Shown: positions 43,208-51,710 of the stretch, one piece after another
How positions within the stretch are numbered: the first letter of the stretch is position 1
Layout of the letters: the number at the start of each line of letters is the position of its first letter
From: Pseudanabaena sp. Salubria-1
GTDB lineage: Bacteria; Cyanobacteriota; Cyanobacteriia; Pseudanabaenales; Pseudanabaenaceae
Assembly (NCBI GenBank): GCA_023336205.1
Contig: JALQCR010000044.1
Span: forward strand, 1-53,757
Length of the DNA: 53,757 bases
Direction: 5' to 3'
Notes under the pieces: model-generated
Database searches by the model: none
What the model was told of the DNA's origin: nothing
What the model saw: the letters and a program-made list of their open reading frames with translations, nothing else
Position numbers and translations under genes: made by a program

Positions 43208-44587
43208 GTGAGACTTACTGATCATCAACTGATTGCATTATTTACTGACTTGCTTGGAGTGGATAATGTCGTTTTATTCGATCGCTTAATACCAAATTTG
43301 CATCAGCGGATTGTGAATAGCCTTACACCTGATAGCCTCTCGCCTGCCTGTGTACTTTATCCTCAGACGATCTCAGAACTAGCGAAGGCGATCGCTTTAG
43401 CCTATGAGCACCGATTGCGAGTACTACCTTGTGGAAATGCGACTAAGTTAGATTGGGGCGGATTGGTCAGTCGAGCAGATCTGGTGATCAGTACAGCCAA
43501 ATTAAATCGGGTAATTGAGCATTGTGTTGGCGATCTTACGGTAACAGTTGAATCTGGGGTAAAGTATCAGAATTTGCAAACAGTCTTAGGCAAAGAAGGA
43601 CAGTTTTTAGCGATCGATCCTCCTTATAGAGCTAATGCGACTATTGGTGGAATTCTAGCCACTGCTAGCGCTGGTTCGTTGAGACATCGCTACAACAGTG
43701 TGCGGGACATGTGCTTGGGTATTGAGTTTGTGCGAGCTGATGGTGAAGTTGTGAAGGCGGGTGGGCGTGTAGTCAAAAATGTGGCTGGCTATGACCTGAT
43801 GAAATTATTGACAGGTTCTTATGGAACTTTGGGAATTGCGTCTAGGATTACTTTTCGGCTCTATCCTTTGCCTGAGTTTACGCAAATTGTGGTGATTACA
43901 GGGACTGCTGAAGCGATCGCCCAAGCTCAGCAAAAAATTGGTACCTCGGTACTTACGCCCACTGCCTGCGATTTACTCTCAGAAACAATGATCGCAGATC
44001 TTGGTTTAGGACAAGGGATCGGCTTAGTTTTACAATTTGCGAGTCTCAAGGCTAGCGTAATCGAGCAATGCGATCGCATTGCTGTATTGGCGAAAGAATT
44101 GAATTTAGAAGTGCAAATGTTGGGTACGGCTGAAGAATTCTGGGAGTTGTTAGAGATTATGATCTGGCAGGAAGATCTGCGCAATTCAGATCAGTCTGAA
44201 GACGATGCTTCTATGGTTTGTAAGTTGGGTGTATTGCCCTCGACTAGCGTGTCATTACTGCAAGAATGCGAACAAATTTTTGATGAGCAATCCTATTATT
44301 TGCAAATACATGCTGGTAGTGGTTTAGGCGTTTTGCGTTTAGAAGATGTGCAGGATTTAGGTGCGATCGCAAATCAGATCTCGAAAGTGAGAAGCATTGC
44401 CGATTCCTGTGGTGGCTTTCTCTCAATTCTGGAAGCACCGCAAGCTTTAAAATTTGACAAGGCTATGTTAGGAAATGCCTCTAACCTCGAAAATATCTGG
44501 GGCTATCGCGGTAATGCTAGGGATATAATGCTTAAGATTCAGCAGCAGTTTGATCCTAGGGGTTTGCTCAGTTGCGATCGCTTGTGA
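43208..44587 (+). CDS. glcE: glycolate dehydrogenase FAD subunit GlcE
   Basis: 459 residues, GTG start. The PCMH-type FAD-binding domain includes VLPCGNATKLDWGG, the dinucleotide region ATIGGILATASAGSLRHRYN and GGRVVKNVAGYDLMKLLTGS, typical of GlcE. With GlcD and GlcF it oxidises glycolate from photorespiration. In this window its partner glcF lies 7.1 kb away on the same strand, with an accessory island between them. Confidence 0.9.
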   Translation: MRLTDHQLIALFTDLLGVDNVVLFDRLIPNLHQRIVNSLTPDSLSPACVLYPQTISELAKAIALAYEHRLRVLPCGNATKLDWGGLVSRADLVISTAKLNRVIEHCVGDLTVTVESGVKYQNLQTVLGKEGQFLAIDPPYRANATIGGILATASAGSLRHRYNSVRDMCLGIEFVRADGEVVKAGGRVVKNVAGYDLMKLLTGSYGTLGIASRITFRLYPLPEFTQIVVITGTAEAIAQAQQKIGTSVLTPTACDLLSETMIADLGLGQGIGLVLQFASLKASVIEQCDRIAVLAKELNLEVQMLGTAEEFWELLEIMIWQEDLRNSDQSEDDASMVCKLGVLPSTSVSLLQECEQIFDEQSYYLQIHAGSGLGVLRLEDVQDLGAIANQISKVRSIADSCGGFLSILEAPQALKFDKAMLGNASNLENIWGYRGNARDIMLKIQQQFDPRGLLSCDRL

Positions 44588-44642
44588 TCACAAATTAATT
44601 TAGGAATGTTCCCAAAATATCTTCTCAATGGAGGTCTAGCTA

Positions 44643-45242
44643 ATGGCGATCACATCAGATCAACGTAAAAATTTGGATACAACTGGATTGTTAAGCACAA
44701 AGAACTTGTCAATCGAAGAGTTTTTAGCTTTACCAGAAACCAAGCCAGCTAGTGAATATATTGAAGGTCAAATTTATCAGAAACCTATGCCACAGGGACA
44801 ACATAGTACTTTTCAAGCAGAAATTGTTACCTCAATTAATCTGATTGGGAAGTCTCAAAAACTTGCTTTTGCTTTTCCTGAGTTACGCTGTAATTTTGGC
44901 GATATATCGATTGTTCCTGATATTGCGGTAATGCGTTGGGCAAATATACCGTTTTTGTCAAATAAACGCGTTGCCAATCAGATTTTGGTTGCTCCTGATT
45001 GGATTATTGAGATCCTTTCGCCAGGTCAATCGCCTTTGCGGGTAATGAACAAAATCAGTTCAGCTATTACCAATGGTTCTGAGCTTGGTTGGCTAATTTC
45101 GCCAGCACAAGATTTTATTATGGTTTACCAAGGCGATCGCTTCCCTGAAAAAATGTCTGGCGCAGATATTTTGCCTGTTTTGGATGTTTTAAACTGGCGG
45201 GTAACGGTGGATGATGTATTTAATTTGTTATGTTTAGAATAG
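44643..45242 (+). CDS. Uma2-family protein (putative restriction-like nuclease fold)
   Basis: 199 residues. Uma2 features are EFLALPETKPASEYIEGQIYQKP, FPELRCNFGDISIVPDIAVMRW and DWIIEILSPGQSPLRV. The E...D...ExL pattern resembles the PD-(D/E)XK active site. These proteins are numerous in cyanobacteria and no biological role is established. It lies 55 bases after glcE, with GGAGG upstream of the ATG. Confidence 0.85.
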   Translation: MAITSDQRKNLDTTGLLSTKNLSIEEFLALPETKPASEYIEGQIYQKPMPQGQHSTFQAEIVTSINLIGKSQKLAFAFPELRCNFGDISIVPDIAVMRWANIPFLSNKRVANQILVAPDWIIEILSPGQSPLRVMNKISSAITNGSELGWLISPAQDFIMVYQGDRFPEKMSGADILPVLDVLNWRVTVDDVFNLLCLE

Positions 45243-45266
45243 ATAGCGATCGCTCGTAACCACAAA

Positions 45267-45494
45267 CTAATTAATTGGTAAATTAGCTTGTGCGCTATCT
45301 GGATTTTTCAGCCCTGAATTTACACCAGTTGAATTGTTTGAAATCGGCTCTCTTGGACCACCACCAATCGGATCGTTTGCAATTGCGTAGGGTTGATGGG
45401 TTTGACTATGGGTGTTACTTAAAATTGGATACACAGAGAAAGTGAATCCTAGTGAGACTACAAATGCAACTAAACCTTTAAAACTGATTTTCAT
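45267..45494 (-). CDS. small secreted hypothetical protein
   Basis: 75 residues. Basic N-terminus MKISFK, a hydrophobic helix to about residue 24, and a polar Asn/Pro/Gly-rich remainder point to a secreted or periplasmic peptide. Convergent with the Uma2 gene. Family not recognised. Confidence 0.55.
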   Translation of the reverse strand: MKISFKGLVAFVVSLGFTFSVYPILSNTHSQTHQPYAIANDPIGGGPREPISNNSTGVNSGLKNPDSAQANLPIN

Positions 45495-45617
45495 AACCTA
45501 ATCGTTTTCGCTGATGTTTGTAAGCTTTTACATATCCTAGAAGTTTTTGGAAGTTTTTGGAAGTTTTTTTGACAAAAAGTTACAAAAAAAATATTGAACC
45601 TAATTGATTATCATTTA

Positions 45618-45668
45618 TCAACAGCAAAAAGATTGCCCCATTTAACGAGACAATCTTTTTGCCGTTGA
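45618..45668 (-). terminator. hairpin terminator of NACHT gene
   Basis: TCAACAGCAAAAAGATTGCC pairs with GACAATCTTTTTGCCGTTGA with small mismatches. It is located just after the NACHT stop. Confidence 0.75.
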
Positions 45669-45686
45669 TGTAAATTAAATTAGTAC

Positions 45687-48170
45687 CTAGCTGCTTAATT
45701 CTGCTGGAATATGTTCAGGTGGCAAAAGCATGGAGTCAACAATTTCATCTCTTAGGATGTGAGACGAAATATTGTATCCCATAATACATTTTAATAATAA
45801 ACTATTGGCGTAGAGAAAATCACCAAAATGCTCTAGATCTACTTTAGAAAATTCAATAGAATGATTAACATTAAGCTCGTGCTGCATGATTTCTCTCAAT
45901 TGCCGATTCCATGCTTGCCAAGCTTTTAGTTCACTTTCTTTGCTGGGAATATCTTTCTTTAAATCAATCAACAAATGAGTAAGTTCCAAATTTTTATTGC
46001 ATTTTTCGGATTCATTGATTGCAGCTTCTAATTGATTTAAAGCTGTAGTTTGATCATTCACCAAAAGCACTTCAAGGATGAGAGCATTGGTTTGATGCAA
46101 TGGCTTATAACCCTCTTCATCATTTCTAATTTTGTCTTCAACTAAAGCGTGGGCGAGCGATAAATGTAACGAAATCATCAAATTCGGCTGATTGTCGTGC
46201 TTTTTATCTCGATTTTCGTTGTAGGTTTTAAAGTCCTTAGACAGTTCCAATGCATAGATATCTTCAATAGGCGTTTGGCGGGAAATATAGAGATCGGTGG
46301 CGATGTCTAGGAAAATGATTTGCGATCGCCAAGAAGAGGTGGGCATCCCAAAATCAGTCGAGACCTCATTTAACCATGTTAGTAATTTCTCGATTTCTGG
46401 GTACTGATGCACAAATTTTTGAATCTGTCTGAACATGGTCTTAAACAAATCATCAGCATCAGGGATTAACTCGGTTAACATCAAAAAGACCGTTTCCCAT
46501 TGCTTGTCAAATAGTTTATTAGCGATCGCCTCTTGTCTCAACTCAGAATTTTGTAATAAATACTCGGCAACAAAATACTCCTGCATCGAAATATAGGGGA
46601 AAGCAAAATTGTCTCTAGTGGCAGGTACTAGCAAGCCATCATCCATGACTGCAACCTTGAGTAGAATTTCGGCATCTTCACGAATCATCGCTTCAGGATC
46701 ATTACCTTGATAGGTAGACATCTTTTTCAAAAAGTTGTACAGCCAATCCTTAATCTCATGCTGTTTCCAAGTGTACTTAGTCGGTGTCTTCATCAACCCT
46801 TCGTAGGCCAAGAGTGAAAACATAGTGAACTTGCGATATCTAGTCAATTTGTCACTGGCAGAAGGAATGCGACCACGAATATTTCTTACTTGATCCCACT
46901 TTCTCAAAAAGATGTCCACCACATCTTTAAAAATCTCCGCTTGACACTTGGCGAATCCGTAGTTGCCTGTATAGAGCATACAAAGATAGGTTAGGGAAAG
47001 GGGATTGTCAGCCATCTTGTAAGCGAGGTTGTTTTTCTTTAGCCTCCTCAAAAAATCTTCAACTAATTTGTCAGTATCAATTACACTTTCATTTTCATCT
47101 GACTCTTTAGGAGCCTCATCATTCTCGTGGTGAAACCATTTAGAACAAAAACTCTCGATTTGCTGTCCATCAAATCCCGTCAATTCTAAACTCTTAAATC
47201 CATCAAATGCAGGGTAGTAAGTGGACAGACGAGAAGTAATAATCATGCGATTGTCAGGATAGTCATGCAAAAATTCTTCAACTTCATTGCAAACATCATC
47301 AAATAGCTCTGCGGTTTCATCAAGGGCATCTAGCAAGATCAGGAATTTCCCCCTCCTAAACATATTTCTCAATTCATCTTCAATCGCAGCTCGATTCGTA
47401 GATTCCTCAGAAATATCATGGACAAGCCATGTAATCATGCCGTACTTCACAATATGCTTTGCCACTACACGCAAAGGCAAATAAAGTAAATGCAAATCCT
47501 GCCCAAGTTCTTCGACACATTTATTCAGCGATGAATCCATGTAACAAAGCACTAAATTCTTCAAAAAAGCAGTTTTCCCCGCCCCAGGACGACCTAGAAT
47601 CAGCAAACGAGAATTAGTTTTGACGGCTTGAAGGGAGGATATAAACGACTTTTGGGTGTCATATTCAGCAACATCACGATCAAGTTCCTTCATGACAGTC
47701 ATATAGTCATCGCGGCGGCGATCGTCTAAGTCATAAAAATACGCCTCGGTATAAATAGCCTTCGTCTTCAAAACATTAGCTCTATCCAAAACCTTGATAT
47801 GCTCACATCGTTTCAATGCTTTCTTTCTCAACGCTGCCAAACATTGCTGCAAATCTTGACTGACTTTTAGTTGAGGCTCAGTAACTTGCGATGCTTTTAA
47901 GCGATCAACCGCATCCACATAGCTGGGATAGTTCAGCAATGCACCACAAAGATAATTCAAATTCTTTTCATTGGTACTAGTCTTGATACCTTTAAACAAC
48001 TCATCTAAGGTTTTATCAGATATCAGATCACCTGAGACATTAGTTATTTGATCAGCAAATTGAGCTTTCAAAAGCGCTTGTAACTTCTTAATATCGCCGC
48101 TATATTTGGCAGAAAAGACTCTCTTTAACTGTGCAAATACAGCAGCATCGATATTTTTGACAATAGCCAT
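45687..48170 (-). CDS. NACHT-domain STAND NTPase, probable defence protein
   Basis: 827 residues. The N-terminus (about 1-90) is helical with SDKTLDELFKGI and NEKNLNYLCGALLNYPSY, an HTH- or death-like element seen at N-termini of some bacterial NACHT proteins. The NACHT core has Walker A LGRPGAGKT (about 192-200), Walker B FLILLDALDE (276-285) and ITSR soon after. The winged-helix/QEYF region is FPYISMQEYFVAEYLL. The C-terminal part from about 600 is helical, with no clear WD40 or TPR repeats. Bacterial NACHT proteins include anti-phage effectors related to NLRs; that role is inferred. No fused nuclease, protease or TIR effector is visible, so the output may be in a partner. Confidence 0.88.
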   Translation of the reverse strand: MAIVKNIDAAVFAQLKRVFSAKYSGDIKKLQALLKAQFADQITNVSGDLISDKTLDELFKGIKTSTNEKNLNYLCGALLNYPSYVDAVDRLKASQVTEPQLKVSQDLQQCLAALRKKALKRCEHIKVLDRANVLKTKAIYTEAYFYDLDDRRRDDYMTVMKELDRDVAEYDTQKSFISSLQAVKTNSRLLILGRPGAGKTAFLKNLVLCYMDSSLNKCVEELGQDLHLLYLPLRVVAKHIVKYGMITWLVHDISEESTNRAAIEDELRNMFRRGKFLILLDALDETAELFDDVCNEVEEFLHDYPDNRMIITSRLSTYYPAFDGFKSLELTGFDGQQIESFCSKWFHHENDEAPKESDENESVIDTDKLVEDFLRRLKKNNLAYKMADNPLSLTYLCMLYTGNYGFAKCQAEIFKDVVDIFLRKWDQVRNIRGRIPSASDKLTRYRKFTMFSLLAYEGLMKTPTKYTWKQHEIKDWLYNFLKKMSTYQGNDPEAMIREDAEILLKVAVMDDGLLVPATRDNFAFPYISMQEYFVAEYLLQNSELRQEAIANKLFDKQWETVFLMLTELIPDADDLFKTMFRQIQKFVHQYPEIEKLLTWLNEVSTDFGMPTSSWRSQIIFLDIATDLYISRQTPIEDIYALELSKDFKTYNENRDKKHDNQPNLMISLHLSLAHALVEDKIRNDEEGYKPLHQTNALILEVLLVNDQTTALNQLEAAINESEKCNKNLELTHLLIDLKKDIPSKESELKAWQAWNRQLREIMQHELNVNHSIEFSKVDLEHFGDFLYANSLLLKCIMGYNISSHILRDEIVDSMLLPPEHIPAELSS

Positions 48171-48230
48171 AGCCTTCTAGTTTCACTCCACCTTAACTAC
48201 TTGTGATATTTGTAATTTGGTAACTTTAGA

Positions 48231-48270
48231 TATGCAAAGTCCAAAATATTAATCTTGGACTTTGCATATT
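48231..48270 (-). terminator. hairpin between small ORF and NACHT gene
   Basis: ATATGCAAAGTCCAA pairs with TTGGACTTTGCATAT around a short A/T loop. It lies directly after the stop of the 69-residue gene and 60 bases before the NACHT start, so it could attenuate NACHT transcription. Confidence 0.6.
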
Positions 48271-48478
48271 AAGCAGCCTCTTCATACTGATAAGACTTAA
48301 CTTTGGAGAAAAATATAACCGTTTTGGGAGCAAATATACCTTGCCTAGTGATTCTAATATCTCTTCTGACTTCATTAAGTTCGACAAGCAGAGAACCGAA
48401 CCACTCTTTTTCAAATGAATGCTCGAAGCTATCTGCATCCCTAACCGTCAACGAGGAGCATTTAATGATTCTTTCCAT
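48269..48478 (-). CDS. small protein upstream of NACHT gene
   Basis: 69 residues, MERIIKCSSLTVRDADSF..., mixed charge, no membrane segment. A strong ribosome-binding site (AGGAGGGAG, about 6 bases before the ATG) makes it very likely to be translated. It is on the NACHT strand, 98 bases upstream, with a hairpin between. It could be a regulator, antitoxin-like inhibitor or sensor for the NACHT protein. Family not recognised. Confidence 0.68.
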   Translation of the reverse strand: MERIIKCSSLTVRDADSFEHSFEKEWFGSLLVELNEVRRDIRITRQGIFAPKTVIFFSKVKSYQYEEAA

Positions 48479-48608
48479 TGTATCTCCCTCCTACGTCTTA
48501 TTAAGTTTATTGCTTACAACATTAGTTTTATATTAACCAAATAGATTTGTAAATACCTTAACCAACTTACTTTTTTGATGAATTTAGTAATTTTCCATAT
48601 TATTTTTT

Positions 48609-48742
48609 GGCTCATCTGGGTTTGAGGGGTAAATGGTACAGTATCGATACAATTATTGGCGACATGGTAGGGCTGTAACTGTTGCTCCGAGAGGATTCTG
48701 ATTACTATTAGCTGTGCTTATCCCCATGAACCCAGAAGAGCC
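48609..48742. mobile_element. 134-bp MITE with ISL3 ends, copy 2 (inverted)
   Basis: Reverse complement of the element at 13291-13424 over its full length. The 8-base duplication TATTTTTT lies at 48601-48608 and 48743-48750. It sits in the A/T-rich gap between divergent genes, where it could affect both promoters. The rest of this 465-base gap holds nothing I can recognise. Confidence 0.93.
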
Positions 48743-48944
48743 TATTTTTTAATGGCAATAATTTGAATTTTTTGAAATAAATATTTTTTAAAAATGCTAA
48801 GAACTTCTAATAAATTAAAAGTAAGTTTTAGAACTTTTTGTCGTTTATACAATGCCAAAAAATATACTTCTAAGTTGCCACCAAATATTTATAGGTCTAG
48901 GCTAGAATCAGCTTTGTGTTGATTATCCCTTGGGAGTTAAGATT

Positions 48945-49145
48945 ATGTCGTATGAAAATGACGGTTTTGACCAAGAAAATCAGTCTGCTAATGAAATTAA
49001 ATATTTAGTGGAATGTCTCAGGGGATCTTCTGAAAAAGATATTACTATTATGCCAGAAGGTACAAGTATTGCAGTAACTTCGATAATCGAGAAAGAATCT
49101 ACGTCGGAATTATTAATTAGGGCAACCGCACACGTTCATGAATAA
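48945..49145 (+). CDS. small acidic protein with C-terminus replaced by ISAs1
   Basis: As it stands 66 residues, from ATG 48945 (GGAG about 11 bases upstream), with the last eight or so codons read from the IS end. Removing the IS and one 10-base duplication restores a 67-residue protein ending TLNKITVK, stop at 50436. Nothing in it is recognised: NEIKYLVECLRGSSEKD is probably helical, followed by ITIMPEGTSIAV. It was probably first in an operon with the duplicated RHH-like and membrane genes. Confidence 0.6.
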   Translation: MSYENDGFDQENQSANEIKYLVECLRGSSEKDITIMPEGTSIAVTSIIEKESTSELLIRATAHVHE

Positions 49146-50395
49146 ACAACGAAACAAAGAAGGCAAAGTAAAATGACCAATATAAATTAAAAGTAAAAAA
49201 GTGACATGTCTTCTACAATCAGCCCAGTCGCATTAATTGAGACACATTTTGGCAACTTGCGAGACCCCAGAGCAGCACATAGTATCGAACATAAGCTATT
49301 AGACATATTGGTAATCAGCATATGTGGAACAATAAGCGGAGCAAATGATTTTACAGCAATAGCAGAATATGGAAAATCAAAGGAAAAATGGTTAAAGACA
49401 TTTTTAGAATTAGAAAATGGAATACCATCAGCAGATACATTTGAGAGAATATTTGCTCGACTGAACCCATCAGAATTGCAAAAATGTTTTATAGGATGGA
49501 TGGAAGCAGTCCATAAAACAACAGACGGAGAATTGATTAATATTGATGGCAAAACGTTGAGAGGAGCAAAGGAAGCAGGCAACTCCCGTAGCCTAATTCA
49601 TATGGTGAGTGTTTGGTCGGCAACGCAGCATTTGGTTCTGGGACAGAAAAAAGTTAGTGAGAAATCAAATGAAATAACCGCTATCCCACCATTGCTGGAA
49701 ATGTTGGCAATTCGAGGTTGTTTGGTCAGCATAGACGCAATGGGATGTCAGACCGAAATCGCCAAAACAATCATTGAACAAGGTGCAGATTATGTATTAG
49801 CGCTAAAAGGAAATCAAGGTAATCTCCATGATGATGTAAGTCAATTATTCACATCTGCTCGCTCGCAAAAATTCCATAATATCGAACATCAATTCCATTC
49901 AACAGTAGAAAAAGGACATGGGCGCATTGAGAAGAGATCCTATTGGACTATGGGTAATACAGAATTTCTCATTGGCGCAGAGAAATGGACAGGGTTAAAA
50001 AGTATTGGCATGGTTGAATCAGAACGTAGTGTCAATGGCGTAGTTTCTATCCAACAGCGATATTATATTCTGAGTATTGAGAGTGATGTTCACAGGTTCT
50101 CTCAATCTGTTAGAAGTCATTGGAGTATTGAAAATCAACTGCATTGGATTCTTGATGTTGGGTTTGATGAAGATGCTTCTCAATCTTGTCGAGGCTATAC
50201 TGCTGAAAACTTAGCTGTTATTCGTCATGTTGGCTTAAATTTACTTTCCCGTGACAAAAAAACTAAGGTCGGAGTCAAGACTAAACGACTTAAAGCTGGA
50301 TGGGATGACAACTATCTCAAGCTTATACTTAACGCCTTAAACATAGTCTCACCTTAGTCTTCATTATTTATTCATGAACGTGTGCGGTTGCCCTA
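49118..50395. mobile_element. ISAs1-family element, 1278 bp
   Basis: Ends TAGGGCAACCGCACACGTT and the complement continue as near-perfect repeats through TCATGAATAAA. The 10-base duplication AATTATTAAT lies at 49108-49117 and 50396-50405. It has one intact transposase. It shares its ends with the 220-bp MITE at 32162-32381. Confidence 0.93.
49206..50357 (+). CDS. ISAs1-family transposase
   Basis: 383 residues. The N-terminal DDE_Tnp_1-associated region is HFGNLRDPRAAHSIEHKLLD. Catalytic blocks are LINIDGKTLRGAK, LVSIDAMGCQTEIAKTIIEQ, and SHWSIENQLHWILDVGFDED with the Glu. The tail NLAVIRHVGLNLL is typical. Frame and ends are intact, so this copy could move both itself and the matching MITE. 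Confidence 0.95.
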   Translation: MSSTISPVALIETHFGNLRDPRAAHSIEHKLLDILVISICGTISGANDFTAIAEYGKSKEKWLKTFLELENGIPSADTFERIFARLNPSELQKCFIGWMEAVHKTTDGELINIDGKTLRGAKEAGNSRSLIHMVSVWSATQHLVLGQKKVSEKSNEITAIPPLLEMLAIRGCLVSIDAMGCQTEIAKTIIEQGADYVLALKGNQGNLHDDVSQLFTSARSQKFHNIEHQFHSTVEKGHGRIEKRSYWTMGNTEFLIGAEKWTGLKSIGMVESERSVNGVVSIQQRYYILSIESDVHRFSQSVRSHWSIENQLHWILDVGFDEDASQSCRGYTAENLAVIRHVGLNLLSRDKKTKVGVKTKRLKAGWDDNYLKLILNALNIVSP

Positions 50396-50538
50396 AATTA
50401 TTAATTTCCACACTTAACAAAATTACAGTTAAATGATACAATCTAGATTCATCAAAAAATTTATTTCAAATAATTGCCAAAAGTTACTCAATTGTTCTTT
50501 AAGTTTTTTGTATTCATTGAGTTGGTAGTAAATTCAAT

Positions 50539-51105
50539 ATGAGCGCACCAATTACGCTAAGTAAAAATATTGAGACCGAATTACTGGGTAATCTCAAGTG
50601 GCTTGCCGAAAAGTTGGAGAAGCTTGGTGATTTAAGGAATGACAAAATTACTGCATCGATTGCTTTGCGCCATGCGATCGCAATGGATGCCTTGATGCTT
50701 GACGAGATGTCAGCAAAATCTAAGATCCTTATCGAAAAGAAAGGTGGCACAGTCACCGAAATCAGGGTTGATCGAGATTCAGTACTTGGATTCAAACAAA
50801 ATTTTTTAGACAATCTTTCAGAAAATGATAAGACGGAAGATGAACTCATCACCGTCAAATTTGATCGTGAGATAGTCGGTAATCTTAAGTGGGTTGCTCA
50901 AAAACTGGAGAATCTTGGCGGATTGAACAGCAACTCGGTCAGGTTATCTATTGCTTTACACCATGCGATCGCTATGGATGCCTTGATGCTGGATGAAATG
51001 TCATCAAAATCTAAGATCCTTATCAAAAAAGAAAGTGGTAGGACGACTGAAATTAAAATCGATAGGCAGTCAATAATTAAATTCAAAGAAAACTTTGCAG
51101 TTTGA
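50539..51105 (+). CDS. tandem ribbon-helix-helix-like protein
   Basis: 188 residues made of two homologous units, about 5-89 and 104-186. Each runs strand (ITLSKN / ITVKFDRE), helix (GNLKW[LV]A[EQ]KLE), helix (SIAL.HAIAMDALMLDEM) and a strand tail (SKILI.K..G..TEI). The order strand-helix-helix suits a ribbon-helix-helix fold, which normally dimerises through the strand; a fused pair could make a single-chain pseudo-dimer. The block HAIAMDALMLDEMS is identical in both. The fold is my inference. Downstream of the ISAs1-hit small gene and 27 bases before a membrane-protein gene. Confidence 0.65.
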   Translation: MSAPITLSKNIETELLGNLKWLAEKLEKLGDLRNDKITASIALRHAIAMDALMLDEMSAKSKILIEKKGGTVTEIRVDRDSVLGFKQNFLDNLSENDKTEDELITVKFDREIVGNLKWVAQKLENLGGLNSNSVRLSIALHHAIAMDALMLDEMSSKSKILIKKESGRTTEIKIDRQSIIKFKENFAV

Positions 51106-51132
51106 CGACCCTAGCCCAAATCCTTAAAGAAT

Positions 51133-51669
51133 ATGTTCCAAAGCAATCAGCCCCCCTTTAATGACCTAGCTTCTTTAAAACCTGCGATTGATACACTTGA
51201 ATCTGAGCAAAACAGTGAAGATTCACAAGCCATAACACCTACAGATTCTCAGGCTATACAACCTAAACGCAATAGTGTTGTTAAATCGGAAGATGGGATT
51301 AATCAAACAAGATCAAAACTTGCTAATGGATTGCTTAGGTTAAGTATTGGTATCAGTGTTGGAATCGCAGTCCTAGTAACTGTAGATCTTGGAATTAGCA
51401 AATTTATTGCATGGCGATTAATCGAAAAACTTAGCGAAGCACCAGTTAGTTCTCCGCAAACTGGTACATCTGCCACCGCAAGTCCAGCGCCATCTAGTCC
51501 AACTAGCCCAGACAAATCAGGTGATGCTACTCAAAAATTAATTGTTTATAAGGATTTACTCAAAGAAGCATCTTTAAACAAAGAATTATTGACACTATTA
51601 CTGACCTCACAAACGGCTCTAGTAAGTGGGGCTTTAGGTTTTTATTTTGGTGGCAAGGATAATAACTAA
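51133..51669 (+). CDS. two-TM membrane protein next to RHH-like gene
   Basis: 178 residues. A polar Gln/Ser-rich N-terminus (about 65 residues) leads to TM1 (LRLSIGISVGIAVLVTVDLG), a Ser/Pro/Thr-rich loop of about 50 residues, and TM2 near the C-terminus (LLTSQTALVSGALGFYFGG). The closing GALGFYFGG motif recurs in small membrane proteins of bacterial signalling or conflict loci. It ends 41 bases before glcF. Possible membrane effector or anchor; function unknown. Confidence 0.65.
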   Translation: MFQSNQPPFNDLASLKPAIDTLESEQNSEDSQAITPTDSQAIQPKRNSVVKSEDGINQTRSKLANGLLRLSIGISVGIAVLVTVDLGISKFIAWRLIEKLSEAPVSSPQTGTSATASPAPSSPTSPDKSGDATQKLIVYKDLLKEASLNKELLTLLLTSQTALVSGALGFYFGGKDNN

Positions 51670-51710
51670 TCTGGCTATAGAATCGTATTAGCCGTAATAA
51701 CTTTTAAAAT

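Noticed and set aside
48226..48438. 70-codon ORF overlapping the small gene before NACHT
   Set aside because: It is in another frame of the 48269-48478 gene, which has the strong ribosome-binding site.
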